This document shows positions 25,440 to 37,799 of a DNA stretch of 64,000 nucleotides, piece after piece. The position numbers were made by a program, and so were the translations under genes. Numbering within the stretch: position 1 is the first letter of the stretch; every line of letters begins with the position of its first letter. Below the pieces are notes generated by a model. That model did no database searches and was not told the origin of the DNA. It saw nothing but the letters and a program-made list of their open reading frames with translations. Where the stretch lies: contig JASXTE010000002.1 in the NCBI GenBank assembly GCA_030280995.1, positions 10,678,683 to 10,742,682 on the forward strand, read 5' to 3'. Source of the DNA: Hemileia vastatrix (Eukaryota > Basidiomycota > Pucciniomycetes > Pucciniales > Zaghouaniaceae).

Positions 25440-26650
25440 ACAAAAATAAAGTATAAAGTTATAGATTTTTAATAGTAGACTTGATTCTCCATTAGCTGTT
25501 CATTTTGGTGTTGATAAAACTTAACAGTTAATAGTGAGGGATCTCTTCTGGCCAGGAATGGCCTGTGAAATTAAGGCCTATATTAAAGCCTTTTATGAAT
25601 GTAATAGGAGCAATGTACCTCAACACAGGAAGTATGGGCTGCTTAAACCACTTCCAATTCCCTCTAAACCATGGGAATAAATTTTGATGGATCTCATTTC
25701 TCAATTACCTCCATCAGATAACTTTGATGCTATATTAGTCATAGTTGATATATTTTCTAAAATGTCTATTTTTATTAAAACTTATACTAGTGCAACCATA
25801 GAAGATTTAGCTAAACAATTTCTAGAATTTGTATTTTTAAACATTTCTTACCCATGATATTATTTCAGACAGAGGATCCCTGTTTATTTCTACTTTCTGG
25901 ACTCAACTTTTTCCACAACTAAATACTACAAGGAGTATTTCTACGGCCTATAATACCGAAACTTACGGAAACACTGAAAGGATTAATCAAATCCTCAAGC
26001 AATATCTTCAAATTTATGTCAATTACCAACAAGAAGATTGGACCACATGGTTACCATTGGCCAAATTTGCTTATAACATCTCAAAACATTCTTTGACAAA
26101 AAAATCTATGGACTACATCCTCAATTCAATCCAATTCATGAAGGAATTAATCATCCTGCTGAACACTATCTTAAAAAAATTTCATGACTTCAAGGTGGAA
26201 AATCAAAGATATAAAGAACAGGCTGACAAACATTGACAATCTGCTCCACCTTTTAAACCAGGCAATAAAGTATGGCTCAGCTCTAAAAATATTTGAACAA
26301 CTCAAACATCAAGAAAACTATCTGAAAAGCGCTTGGGTTCATTCAAAATTGATGCAGAAGTCTCTAAAAATGCATTTCAACCCAAGTTACCTTTAAAATT
26401 GCAATCAATTCATCCTGTTTTTCATGTATCTCTTCTGGAACTCTTCTTTGAGAAATATACCTGGGCAAGAGCCAACCCCTTCTGGAACCGCTTAAAGTGG
26501 AAGATCATCAAGAGTGTGAAGTAAGTTAGATTCATGATTCAAGAAGGCAAAAGGGGAAACTTCAAAACCTTGTGGAATTGGAAGGCTATTTTGATGACTC
26601 AAATAAAACATTTTGGGATCCAGCCATCAATATATTTTAAACTCCCCTGA
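25440..26650 (+). pseudogene. D integrase and chromodomain, broken
   Basis: 25480-25680 is the zinc-binding region and the lead-in to the core. ILVIVDIFSKM lies near 25730 and an altered SDRG segment near 25865. The C-terminal part shows HPVFHVSLLE at about 26405-26435. At about 26495-26637 the frame reads a VEDHQECEVS-stop-IHDSRRQKGK stretch and then LEGYFDDSNKTFWDPA, a chromodomain with the conserved W-P pair. Several stops are present. Confidence 0.82.
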
Positions 26651-26875
26651 ACTTTTAAAATTGTTTCTTATAAATTATCCTAGAAAACCTAAACCTTAAA
26701 ACTCAATTTTCTTTCCTTAAAACTTTTTTAAATAATTTCTTTCTTTTCATTTCTTTTCTTGTCTAAATCAAATTTTAAATTTCATATAATTTTCTTTTCA
26801 ATTCTCTTATTTTCTAAAATTTCTAAACAATTAAAATAAATAAAAATAAAAATAAAGCTAAAAATCAATAAAATT

Positions 26876-26936
26876 AAATTAAATTAAATTAAATTAAATT
26901 AAATTAAATTAAATTAAATTAAATTAAAAATAAATT
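26876..26936. repeat. AAATT pentamer microsatellite
   Basis: About eleven copies of AAATT in tandem inside the AT-rich region downstream of the D pol gene. Confidence 0.9.
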
Positions 26937-27519
26937 AAACCAAAACTAAACCGAAATTTCTGTGTCTCTAAATCTTATTAAACCAAATTACTTTTTTTCT
27001 TTCTTTTCAATTGTTCTTTATATGTTCTAAAAACTTTAATTCAATCTCAATTCAATTTTTTCTTTATTGTTTCAAACTCAAAAATTTATTACTTTTTCTT
27101 TTCTTTCTCTTACCTAAACAATTCTAAAACATCAACATCTTTACAATACAACTCAAAACAATCTTATTTTTCAATTATCTTCAAATCTGAAATTTTTTCT
27201 TATTTAAATCAATTTTTCTTATCCCATAAAATTTTATTTCTAAAATTCATCTTCTTTCCTTTTAAATTTTTCTTTAAAAAAATTTTTCCTTTTCTCTTTT
27301 TATTTTTGAGCTACTAAAATTAAAACTAAAAAAAAATTAAAATAAACTAAAATTAAATTTAAACAAAATTAAAAAATTTGTTTTCTCTCAATTTCAATAT
27401 TCTTTAACTTTTTAGATAAATAAGTTTCAACAAAAATAAAACAACAAATTAATTAATACTCAAAATAAAACTATATACATTTTTCTTCTTCTCTTTCTTT
27501 TTTCCTTCTATTTCAAAAT

Positions 27520-28543
27520 CTTCTCCTCTATTTTCATCCAAATCAATTTCTTCATTTTATCCAGCACTTTTTGAATTTCCTTTCTACCTTTCTCAAAAGC
27601 CACTTCTTCCCCAACTGGAACCACCTATCCAATGTCAAATAATTTCTTGGCTACATTGTAGGAAGCTGAATTGACAATTTCATCAATAATGTCACATGAT
27701 TTTTTGAAAAATGTGATTCAATGAGCCTTCCCAGGTTTCTTCAACTACACCTGTTCTAACTCAACCTCCCCATTCAAAGCATTGGTTGTGGGTTCAGTAA
27801 GAGTTACCCTCAAGGGACCAGCTTCAACTGGTGGTTCACCTGCAACTTGAGGCTCAATAACCACTACTTCTGGTTTGATAGGCAATTATTCAGCAATTTT
27901 TTCCTCCTACAAAAAAGAATCAGTTAGCTACTAAAGCAAAACAAAATTTTAAATTTTAAAAACTACTTACTTCAAACTCAGGATCTGCTTCAATAAATAA
28001 TTTTGGCCTAGTGGTTTTACTACTTCCACCAACTCATCCTCTTCATCCTTGAAAATCAGTCAATGTTTTTTTGTGGAAGGACAAACCTTCACTATCAGAT
28101 CTGACTCATCCTTGACCAACTTGTTGACCTCCTCCTGTGGAGCCATTGGACTTTTACCCTTGATTCAGACCAGCTACCCAACTGGATATCTCCTTCCTCT
28201 TCCCCTGATTTAGTACCTCCTTGGTACCATCCACCACTGAATCATTTTTGATGGGCACCCCCCAAATGTCTTCAATGATGGCCTGATCTTTAGTGATTGA
28301 CCAAAACTTTGTCAAAGAAAACTGTTCTTTGAAGACTTTATTCTTTTCTAACACATCACATGCTACTCCGGGCTATTGAGAAAACTCACACTTCTTGCGA
28401 GGACCTCAAGATGCAGTGCTTTCCATGAAAAATAGATCCATAGCTATGCATGAGATGCATGCTACCTTTAATTGACATGTGGGTATCCTGCTGTCAGTGC
28501 AAGGCTGAGGGGGAGTAGGATTGGGATCATTGTATTTGGTCAT
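27520..28543 (-). pseudogene. antisense, intron-containing extra reading frame of D
   Basis: On the strand opposite to gag-pol, a frame starts MTKYNDPNPTPPQPC at 28543. It continues through a cysteine-containing part (PTCQLKVACISC, KKCEF, GVACDVLEKNKV) to GVPIKNDSVVDGTKEVLNQG. Further on it runs across a canonical intron (27907-27970: GTAAGT, branch-like GCTAAC, TTTTTTGTAG) into EEKIAE…VIEPQVAGEPPVEAGPL and a lysine-rich helical end. Several in-frame stops and frameshifts show decay. The function is unknown; the Cys spacing hints at a metal-binding module, which is inference. Confidence 0.6.
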
Positions 28544-28672
28544 AGTAAAGATATAAAGTTAATTCTATTTATAAAAATCTACTAAAATATTTTTAAAAAG
28601 ATGTAAATAATGAGATAAGGTTAATGAAGAGCTCTCACACTCAAAAGAGCTTGCGTTTAATACCTAGGCATC

Positions 28673-29436
28673 TGTCATGGGCCATGTGAAACTTGAAGCA
28701 AAATTCAATCTTTTAATCCATAAACCAGTACACAAATCCATACTTGAAGCACAGAAAACAAAATATACCTAGTAACTGCTTTATCCCTTTGTTGTCTTGA
28801 TTCAAATGGGCTAGTGACTGTGCTATCTAAACCTTAAATCTAAATTAGTCAATCATCTGCTTATACTTTTCAACTTAAAGCAAATGGGTGATTTATTAGT
28901 GCTAGAATCAATAGTATATTTTAAATGTTGGGTTATTGTGTGTCTAAGATTAATTAAAGGTCTGTGAGTAGAGATAGGAGTAAGGTTAAAGGATTTTTGG
29001 GTTATATTTAAGGGTAAGTGATAAATTAAGGGCGGATTATTAAAGGGGTCAATGCAAGATGGGGTGAATTTGGTTTGACATTCTTTAGAATTAAATTATA
29101 ATATCATTGTGATAGTAGTTAAATTTATATAAGGCTATTATTGTTTCCTACCTTTCTTAATAATCAATTTCTCTTCAAACCATTTAAACTACTAAATCCC
29201 TTTTAATTATTAAGTTTCAACCCTTTGTGAGATTAACCTTAATATTTAGTGTTACTATAAATTACATTATTATTCACCTTGAACTTATCTTGAAGCAATA
29301 TTTATTTATCTTCAACTTATCTTGGAATCACTCCCTCAAATTATTTATCTGTGCTTCAAAGTAGTCTTCAATCATCTTTGCCAATCTCAGTTACTCTGGA
29401 ACACCCTTGACCTTGTGCATAGGCCGTTCAGTGACA
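28673..29436 (+). repeat. 3' LTR of D
   Basis: It runs from TGTCATGGGCC to CAGTGACA, with matching TGTCA/TGACA ends, followed by the duplication GATGG. It aligns with 19765-20506 with many small differences. Confidence 0.9.
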
Positions 29437-29481
29437 GATGGCTAGCTTGAGACAAGAAAACAAGAAATGGAGTAATACAAT

Positions 29482-31108
29482 AGAGGGTGTCAGTTCTGTA
29501 AAATCTGCACTTAACTTAAGTGCATATTTCAAACCAAATTAGAACTGAAATTTTGCAAAAATAAAGTCACTTATTTCAAAAATGATTGTCAGTTATGACC
29601 TCAAATCAGCAATTTTTTTGCAATTTTTTTTCACAACCACATTTTGGCTACAACATCCCTTCCTTGCCCACTCTTTCTCTGTCACATGTGACAGACTGAC
29701 CTCCATCCCCTCATTAATCATTGGCACACACGGCCCACTGAGATTTGAAAAAGTTTATTGCAAAATTTTAACCAGGCATGTTTTTTCCCTTTTTTTTTCT
29801 ATTTTTTCAACCACTTAATCTCTTTTCTTGTAACATACCAGTTTCATAATGCCTCCAAGAAGCTCCAATTCTCAAAAGGCCACTCAAATAAATGCTTCAT
29901 CACAAATTTTTTCTTGTAAAGCAAGCCTCTCATCTGAGAAATCAAAGTCTGGACAGCTAAAAAAGGAAGATTGTCTCATCATCCTTAATAATTTCACAAA
30001 ACTTGAAAAGTGATAATAAAAATGAAAACAAGAGAAGTTTATTAAGTCCACTGTTATCCAGATTAGAGTCCTACATGAGTAATGATCATTCCAAGGAGGG
30101 ATGAAGAGTAGGATGTTTGAGAGAAAAAAAAGAAAGAAAAGAGGAAGAGACTAAAAAAAAGGTTAACTTTACCTTGAAAATCAAGAAAAAAATCCATTTA
30201 CAAAAAATATTTAGATACAAAAAAAATTATAATTAGCAAACATAAAAGTAAAAATGAAAAAATGACTTACCTGGAGAGATGAGTTAATTAAACAATTGAC
30301 TTCAAATTATTTGAGGGATGCAAGAGGAGAGGAGGAAATGAACATAAGTGATGAAAGAAAAAAAGAATGACTTAAAAATTATGTGATTGCAGAAAATATG
30401 TGATTTCACATTGGGTTGATGAAGGAAAATACTCTTATATGGTATATAAACTTAAATGATGTATGATGTTTTGAGTTATGACACTTTATGCTGGAAAAAA
30501 AAGGAAAAAAAGATTAGTTTAATCAGCAATTATTTAAAAAAATAGGACAATAACAAATAGAACAATAAAAAAAGACATTTTAATCTGTAATTAAATAAAT
30601 AAATCAAAAAGAAAAAAATTAAGAAAGTGACTTTAACTACCTTGAGAGCTGAGGACTGAGAAATATCAGACAAAATAAACAATGAGTGATGGAAATGAGA
30701 GATGAAGAGAAGATAAGACTTTTTAGTGAGACTGAATCTTAGAAATGTGATTCAATTTCAAGGCTGGAATCTGAACCAAAACAAAAAGAAACTGTGGGAA
30801 ACTCAATGCAACCAAAGTGAAAAGTGATGAAGAAATGATGAAGATTAAGGGTAAGTGTATGATACAACTATGGGATTAATTAAGTGCTTGTAAGTCAGAT
30901 ACCTCACTCATATGAGTAAGCTCTTAAGGATTAGGTGAAAAAAAATCTAGGTGTTGGCATTATTGTAGCTAGCGCTGACTAATCATGATGAAGAAGGGAA
31001 GTATTTTGATGACCTGTTTGACCCAAAAGAAGACATGTTTGCAAAAAATATACTTTTGTAATACACCTGCCCAGGGCAGGTGTATTTCATTTTTTGATGG
31101 CAGGCTTG
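29482..31108 (+). mobile_element. Harbinger remnant H4, left part
   Basis: It starts AGAGGGTGTCAGTTCTG after AAT (29479-29481) and closely follows the first part of H1 (44586 on), including the start of the accessory ORF. Its right part, 48248-48307, ends GACACCCCCT followed by AAT (48308-48310). The two parts were separated when element C inserted. The region 30840-31000 resembles the H2 family instead of H1. Confidence 0.75.
29849..30013 (+). pseudogene. Harbinger accessory protein ORF1 start, H4
   Basis: MPPRSSNSQKATQ continues to SGQLKKEDCLIILNN before a stop after 54 codons. The same start is seen in H1 (44957) and, more distantly, in H3 (62817). Harbinger elements normally encode a second, Myb/SANT-like DNA-binding protein; this is probably its N-terminus, truncated here. 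Family assignment is inferred from position. Confidence 0.55.
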
Positions 31109-31422
31109 TGTTTGGAGTTAGCTGAGAGGTGGGGAGGAGGAGCACTATGGGTGCTATGCATTGTGAGAGGCAGAAGAGGAGATATTGCATGAGGTTATAT
31201 GGAGCAAGCGCTGTGGAACACTCCTCATAGGAAAACTTATCTAGTAATCCAGTTACTCTCTAGTGTCACTGTTATATTAGCATAGTCAGTCCCATATTCC
31301 CTCACTTTTGGAAGCCCCAACATAGTCAGTCTTAGTTTGTCTTACTGCTTTATGCAGCATATTCAGTCCCTTCAAAGGCTAGTTTCAGACCTAGTAGCAG
31401 TCCTCCTTCTTAGGTCTTAACA
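31109..31422 (+). repeat. 5' LTR of C
   Basis: It runs from TGTTTGGAGTTAGCTGAGAGG to TAGGTCTTAACA and aligns with 47951-48247. Confidence 0.88.
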
Positions 31423-31489
31423 TTTTGTCCAATCATAATTGGAGCACCACTAAAGAACAATTAATCCCTCAGGTCAACCTGATGCAGCA

Positions 31490-32361
31490 ACCATTTCTGA
31501 AATGCAAGAACAAAAACCAGACTCATGGAATGTCTAGCAGAAGAAAGGTACTCATATTGTGGCCCCACTGAAGCTGAGGCACAAACACTGCCTACAACAC
31601 CAGTGCCACCTGTTAAAGGCCCAAAAATTGGGGTCCCAGAAATATCCAATGGAAAATGAAGACCCTGGGAAGATCAGTATGCATTGCAGGTAAAACTCCA
31701 TGTCCTTCTCAGCAGGCATCAGTTCCCAGAGAAGAAAGCAAAGATTGGGTTTGCAATATTGTACCTCACAGATGAGAAGGAATTTTGGGAAAGGCCATAC
31801 ACTAAGTATCTCCTTGAAAATTCTCAGTCAGCAACTAAATTCCACCAGTTAATGACAGCATTTGAGTTAGCTTTTGGTTTCCCTTACATGGCCACAACCT
31901 CAGAGCATGGGCTAAACCAACTATTCCAGAAAAATTTAGTGGCCAAGTATGTGTCTGAATTCTGGGGCCACACAAGCTACATCAAAACATGGGGAGAAGG
32001 GGTGCTCATGTTTAAATTCAGGAATGAGCTCTCATCAAAAATAAGAAATGCCCTAATCAGCCACCCTTGTTCAACTTCCCTCCAAGCACTCATGGAGCTG
32101 GCTATCCAAATTGATAACAAGTTAATGCATCAGAAAATAGATGGTTGGAGTGGCACTTGTCAGTGGCACAACTATTACTCATCAAGCAGGGCCAGCACCA
32201 GGGACCCAAATACCATGGATATTGATGCAGTAAATGCTTGTGGTGCTATTCGGAGAAAAAGATTTCCTGATGAGGAATACCAGAGATGTGTTAGTGGAGG
32301 GCTGTGCCTCCAATGTGGGAGTGGTGATCATTTGGAAAGGGAGTGTAGGGGAAAAATATAG
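31490..32361 (+). pseudogene. C gag
   Basis: The open frame 31684-32361 carries a retrotransposon gag domain (EKEFWERPYTKYLLE…AFELAFGFP) and, at its end, a canonical zinc knuckle CLQCGSGDHLERECR (CX2CX4HX4C). The N-terminal part before 31684 is out of frame. Gag would assemble the virus-like particle. The frame stops with TAG directly after the knuckle. Confidence 0.82.
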
Positions 32362-32411
32362 GTTAGTGAGGTGGAGTATAGCTCAGGAAAAACACAGGTA
32401 AAAGACAGTTC

Positions 32412-32749
32412 TTGGGAGTTAAGGCTATGCCCTCCTTGAGCAAATTTGAGGGAAAGGATAAGGATGGCTTATTAGAAGAATTATCAGTGTGTAAGCCAAT
32501 AGAAGTGAATGATAATTGTATTATACTGAACTTACCTTTAATTACCCTTGATGCCACAGCCAATGTAAGAGCCCTACTGGACTGTGGGGCCACAGAATTT
32601 TTTATTTCTAACACGTTTTTACATAGAAATAAAAAGAAAAAAGAAAAATTCAACCACCCTAGGTGTCTAATTATATTTGATAGATCCCCAGGTGGGGGAG
32701 GAGAAGTAAGAGAGAAGGTTTTTTGCAGGTTCTGGTGTGACTGAAGAAG
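32412..32749 (+). pseudogene. C protease, interrupted by B1
   Basis: The frame contains RALLDCGATEFFISNTF, the retropepsin active site in its DCGA variant. It is cut at 32750-32754 by the target duplication of B1; the rest of the C polyprotein resumes at 41552. Confidence 0.78.
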
Positions 32750-32754
32750 GTCTC

Positions 32755-33934
32755 TGTCCATTTATGCTAGTATTTAAGTATTATTTAATAGTAAATATTA
32801 ATGGTCCAACTACTTATTAATAAATGATTTAGTGATTAAACCTCAGGGGAAGACTAATGAAATAGTTATTCTCAATTTAACTCACAATACTTAGATTTTT
32901 ATGTGTGCTAGTGGTGGAAAATAGAATAATAAAATATATTTATAGCTTATATAAAGATAATATCAATTTATAAATTCTTTATAATATATTTCTATATGAT
33001 AATAGTTGTGTTGTAGTGTTTGTTTAATTTGTAGTAAGTAAGTGATGTCTAATAGCCCGTCAAAATCCTCCCTTACTTATACCAAAATCCACTGGAGTGC
33101 ACAGACCTTCAATCAAGATGATGTCACTGCTATCCCCGGAAATTAAAGCACTGTGAGGGCCCATCACCTCCCCATGGCTTCCACTACAAGAAGTTTCAAC
33201 ATTCAGACCTACAGTAAGGACCCTCCATCACAATTAATGATACCTCAGACCCATACCATAAATAGAATAAACAGATCAAAGCGGATACCATAAAGAAACA
33301 GGTAAAATAACTCATTCAAAGAGGATAAAATGAAACCCAAAGCATATAAAGGAACTAAATTAACTGTCCAAGATCCTAAAAATATCCCCAAGCATCCATA
33401 TTAACCAAGTAATCTTATCCCAACCCATAAATCCGTGAAAATCCATCCAAGGAAGCAGATTAAGTTGTCCAAACTGGATATATGCTCCTGAAATAGGTGT
33501 ATATGCTTGTGTGGGAGTTTTGAGTCCACTGAGTACATCCATATGACCTAAAATAAGAAGAAAAATAAAGCTTATAGGCTATGAAGATGTTAAAACCCAC
33601 TTATAGACCTAAATATACATAATATAACTACATATTTCACTCAATATGAGGCTTATGTATACATATAAGCATATGTATGTCTATAATTACTTAATATCAC
33701 TTAAGTTAAGTATATTATGACTCCATTAACACCTTAATAAGTATTATTAGGCTATGGATAAGCTATTTAAATTACTATAAGTAATATAATAGTGTAATAA
33801 ATATATATATATATGTATTTTAACCATATATATAAGTATTTTAACCTTAATTTTAAGTAAGAAGATTAATATAATTAAGGTTATCTTATTTTAAACATAA
33901 AAAGAACTCACTCCTGGAGATACCTAGGCTGATA
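32755..33934 (-). repeat. 3' LTR of B1
   Basis: On the + strand it runs from TGTCCATTTATGCTAG to TACCTAGGCTGATA. It is followed by CTCCCTCACCC, the reverse of the polypurine tract. It aligns with 40369-41546 and 14845-15966. Confidence 0.9.
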
Positions 33935-34105
33935 CTCCCTCACCCAAAAAAACAATAAAAAAATGCTAAGACAATTTAATTAAAAGTAAGGAGTGAATAG
34001 AAATTTTTTTAAATTTTCTATAATACATTTAGTGAATAAACAGTATTATTTTGATTTAAATTTTTTCAAGAGATTTTTAAGATCAGAGATTTCATTTTCT
34101 GGAAT

Positions 34106-35122
34106 CTACTGGTCATATTCACTTGATTTATTTTTAAATCTTAATAGATACTTAACTCCCTTTTCTTTAGTAAGGTGTCTCTTTTTAATTATCTTTTCAA
34201 TTTTGGCCTTTTCAACTATTTCTTCAGGTTTCTGTTTATGCCTTCCTGATCTTCTTGGAAATAGAGCAGTATCATTATAATGGTATGGTTTTATAAGAGA
34301 AATATGAAATACTGAATGTTTTCTATCATATGGTGCATATAGAATAACTTCAACAGCATTGTTACCAACCATCTTTTTTAATACAAATCGTCCAATGAAT
34401 GGATCCTTCAATTAAACATTACCATTTAAATTTAAAGGTAGTGTAGAAATAAGGACTTCATCACCCTCTTTGAACATTTGTACTTTATGGGCTCTATCCC
34501 ATCTTTTCTTCTCATACTCAAATGCCTTATTTATACATTCTTGAGCATGATTTCTACATAACTCTTGCATCTGAAGAAAAGATTTTGTATCTGGATGGAT
34601 ATCCATTCCAGTTAATTTATTAAGAGTTTTAGCAGGGGTATTAGGTACATAGACCAACCATAACTCAAATGGCTTTTTTCCAGTGACAGAATGTACTGTA
34701 CTATTGTATGTGAATTCCAAACCTGGGACAAGGGTTACCCAATCATGTGTGAATTTGCCATTGTCTTTAAAGTTAAGAGCAAAAGCACAATATCTTCTTA
34801 TCATATCTTCTAAAGTTTGTATCATTATTTCTGCTATCCCATCAGTTTGTGGATGGTGTGCTGTAGAAAGTTTTAATTGACACCCTGAAACATCCATAAG
34901 TGATGTCCAGAACTCAGAGGTAAATTTAGGATCTCTGTCTGAAACTATTGCTTTGGGAAAACCTGCTATATTTAAAATTTGTTTCCACCATAAAAAAGCT
35001 AAGTCTTTTGCAGAAACCTCTTTGTGGGTAAGAATAAATTTACACATTTTTGTAAATATATCTACAATTACCCATCAGGAGTTATAACTCTTATGCCCTT
35101 CTATTAGAAAACCTGTTACAAA
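34106..35122 (-). pseudogene. B1 integrase core and C-terminal tail
   Basis: 34412-35047 encodes the integrase core from MCKFILTHKEVSAKDLAF through SDRDPKFTSEFW and AHHPQTDGIAEIM (second Asp and Glu). 34106-34411 holds the C-terminal domain and a chromodomain-like end (EKIIKKRHL…LLRFKNKSSEYD). One stop separates them. The MITE at 35123 cuts the core from its N-terminal half. Confidence 0.85.
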
Positions 35123-35383
35123 CACTATGCAATATAGGGGGTGGACTTGCTAGCAAGTCCCCAACCTGAACTCAGATGGAACTCAGATGGAACTCAGACT
35201 GAACTCATATTAAACCCATACTGAACTCTACTTGAACACCCACCTAAAACTGTTCTGCTGAGTGGTGTTCATCCCTGATTGTATGGTTCCTTTGTCAATA
35301 GCTCAATGTGTGTTCAATCTGTGGTGAGTTTGGGTCCAAGGTTGCGGACTCGCTAGCAAGTCTGCCCCCCATATTGTGTGGGG
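35123..35383. mobile_element. CACTA-type MITE, copy b (261 bp) in B1
   Basis: It begins CACTATGCAATATAGGGGG and ends CCCCCCATATTGTGTGGGG, with the direct duplication AAA (35120-35122 and 35384-35386). Removing it restores the expected integrase sequence around GTAACAGG. The CACTA start and 3-bp duplication are the hallmarks of CACTA (CMC) DNA transposons. Confidence 0.9.
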
Positions 35384-35386
35384 AAA

Positions 35387-36600
35387 GTCCATGTAAGCTA
35401 TTTTTCATGGAGATTTTAGCTGCTCAAGTTGTTGTAATAAACCAGCCCATTTGCCTGTTAATCTTTTAGATTTTTGACAAGAATCACATGTCTCAACATA
35501 TTTTTGAACATCATCAGGCATGTTAATCCACCAAGCTGTATTTTTCACTCTGGTCAATGTTTTATGGAAGTCAAAATGACCTGCTAATATATCATCATGA
35601 CATATACTTAACATTAATTCCTTCATTGAAGGGGGAATTACAATTAAATTGCTTAATTTCTTCTTTAATATATAAAACCATCCTCAATGGAAAATTTTCC
35701 TTTTTCTAATTCTTCTTTATACTTTTGTGGTAATTTTTTTATTAAAAAACTCATTGAAGCATTAGATGGATCATTTAATATTGTAGTAAGTTTACTCAAT
35801 TCAGGATCTGAAGCATAATTATCAAGAATTGATTGCATAAATTCATCCTCAAGATCTACAATATAAATGCCATAAATGTTAATAATCTTTGTTTCAGGAA
35901 CATAAGCAGGATTATCATCATTATTAAGTTGAGGTACTCTAGATAACAGATCTACATTAGAGCGTATAGTTCCTTCTCTATGTTTAATAGTCATCCTTCC
36001 TCTGTATTCTTGTACAGCTAATTGCCATCTAAACATATGTCTATTTGGAGTCTTCATGTTTAAGAGTGACTTAACTGCGCTACAGTCAGTTATTAACTCA
36101 AATTTTTAGTCTCTCAAGTAATAATGTAGCTTCTCAAGAGCCCATACTACTGCCAAAAATTCAAGTTGAGTAGCACCATATTTCAATTCACTACTTCTTA
36201 GAGTACGTGAAATAAAGCTAATTACTACTTCTGACATTTTTCATTCAATAAGTTGTTTTTGATGCAAAGCAGCACCCAAACCAAAAAAACTTGCATCTTT
36301 ATGTAATACAGAAGGTAATTGAAAATCTGATAATCCTAAGATTGGAGCTGTCATCAAACATTCTTTTAACTTATCAAAAGCATGTTGTCTTTCATTATTC
36401 CGAATGAAAGCTTCTGCTTTCTTTATCAGTGTGGTCAATAGTGCAGCAATTAATTGGTAGCTCTTTTTATATTGTCTATAATAACCACACATACCAAGAA
36501 AAGATTTTACATCCTTTAAATTTTAAGGAATTCCAATATTTTGACTTCAGAAACCTTATTTTGGTCTACACATATTTGTAAGCCAGATACAATATGACCA
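35387..36600 (-). pseudogene. B1 RNase H and integrase N-terminal part
   Basis: 36241-36492 starts MCGYYRQYKKSYQ and holds an RNase H segment, altered to VLHKDASFFGLGAAL from the usual LYTDAS. 35665-36057 is the connector (MKTPNRHMFRWQLAVQEYRGRM). 35405-35626 is the zinc-binding module CHDDILAGHFDFHKT…CDSCQKSK with all four metal ligands. At least two frameshifts. Confidence 0.85.
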
Positions 36601-36629
36601 AGCACTTTTAAAGACTCAAACCCAAATTA

Positions 36630-37676
36630 TCATTTTTTCAATGCAAGGTTTATTTTTATTTCATCCATCTTTTGAAATAAATTCTTTAAATAGATTAAGT
36701 GTTGATCATATGTCTTAGATAAAACTATGATGTCATTAATGTATACCATTAACCATCCCTCAATCATTTCAGTATGGAATGTTATATCCATTAATTTCTG
36801 AAATACTGAAGGAGCATTTTTTGGTCCAAATGGCATCCTGACATATTTATATGTTCCCATATGTGTTGTTATCAACAAAAAGCTCTGTGAATTTTTTTCT
36901 ACAGGAATCTGATGGTACCCTTTATTTCCATCTAGGCAACTTATATACTTAGCACCTCTAAGGGTAGCATGTATAGAGGCAATCCCTGGTAAGGGATGAA
37001 TATCATCCACTGTGAATGTATTTAATTCTCTATAATCACCACACAGTCTTGATTTATCTTGTTCATAAGAAATTAGCACTGGTGATATTACACAATATTT
37101 TGGTGTAGTTTCAACCTTTTTAAGAATGTTCATTTTTAATAACATCTTAATATTATCCTCTATGTCTTTCCTCTTCATTGGAGAAGCAGGATATGGTTTC
37201 TTTTTAAGACTAGCAGGAATATTATCCATATCAGAGGTTAAACTAATTTTCATCTCATGATCTTTTAAAAGGCCAAGCTCATTGGTTCCATGTGCAAAAG
37301 CCATTGGAAATGATTTAATTAAGTCCAAAATATGTGTTTTCTCAGTCTTACTTATCTGAGTGCCAAATGATGCTTTTGAAATTTCTGTTTCCAGAAGTTC
37401 CATCTCATTGGATTCTCTTCCTTTGCAAGGAATATTTATTACTGACTCAATGTTTAAGACCATGTTAAAAGAATTTATTTTAAATTTCATTTTACCATTC
37501 CTGCCAATTGTTAAATTATAATTAGCAGGGTCTAATTTCACACCAAACTTAGTCATCTTCAAGTTATCAGCTTGTATATTCTTAATGATTTCAGAATCCT
37601 CAAAATTCATTAAAGATTCATTTGAGTCCATATTTAATATTGGAGTTTTAAAGATGGACAAATCATCTTCCAACAT
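36630..37676 (-). pseudogene. B1 reverse transcriptase; protease deleted
   Basis: Compared with A2, the text jumps in frame from SEIIKNIQADNLK to MTKFGVKLDP, leaving out about 120 residues that contain the retropepsin DSGA site. The reverse transcriptase is otherwise well kept (SLKKKPYPASPMKRKDIEDN, RLCGDYRELNTFT), but the active site reads MVYINDIIV instead of YIDD. It stops after NLALKK at 36630. The element therefore cannot mobilise itself. Confidence 0.88.
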
Positions 37677-37799
37677 ACAGACTTCATTCTCATCACTATA
37701 TGAGATAATACTGTCATAATCACTTGAATCTTTACTTTTTTCTGTTTCAATTTCAGATTCATGTTGATTTTCAACAATATTTATATTCTTCTCACATTT

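Larger units (their letters stand above)
19765..29436 (+). mobile_element. Ty3/gypsy chromovirus D, full length but decayed
   Basis: Two LTRs flank gag, protease, reverse transcriptase, RNase H, integrase and chromodomain remnants. A perfect 5-bp duplication GATGG lies at 19760-19764 and 29437-29441, so both ends are fixed. A CACTA-type MITE sits at 23692-23940 and an antisense intron-containing frame lies before the 3' LTR. The two LTRs have diverged more than those of A2, so D is an older insertion. Confidence 0.93.

Noticed and set aside
32363..32761. 132-codon frame on the minus strand over the C protease
   Set aside because: It mirrors the sense protease frame and crosses the B1 insertion junction, so it cannot be an ancestral gene.
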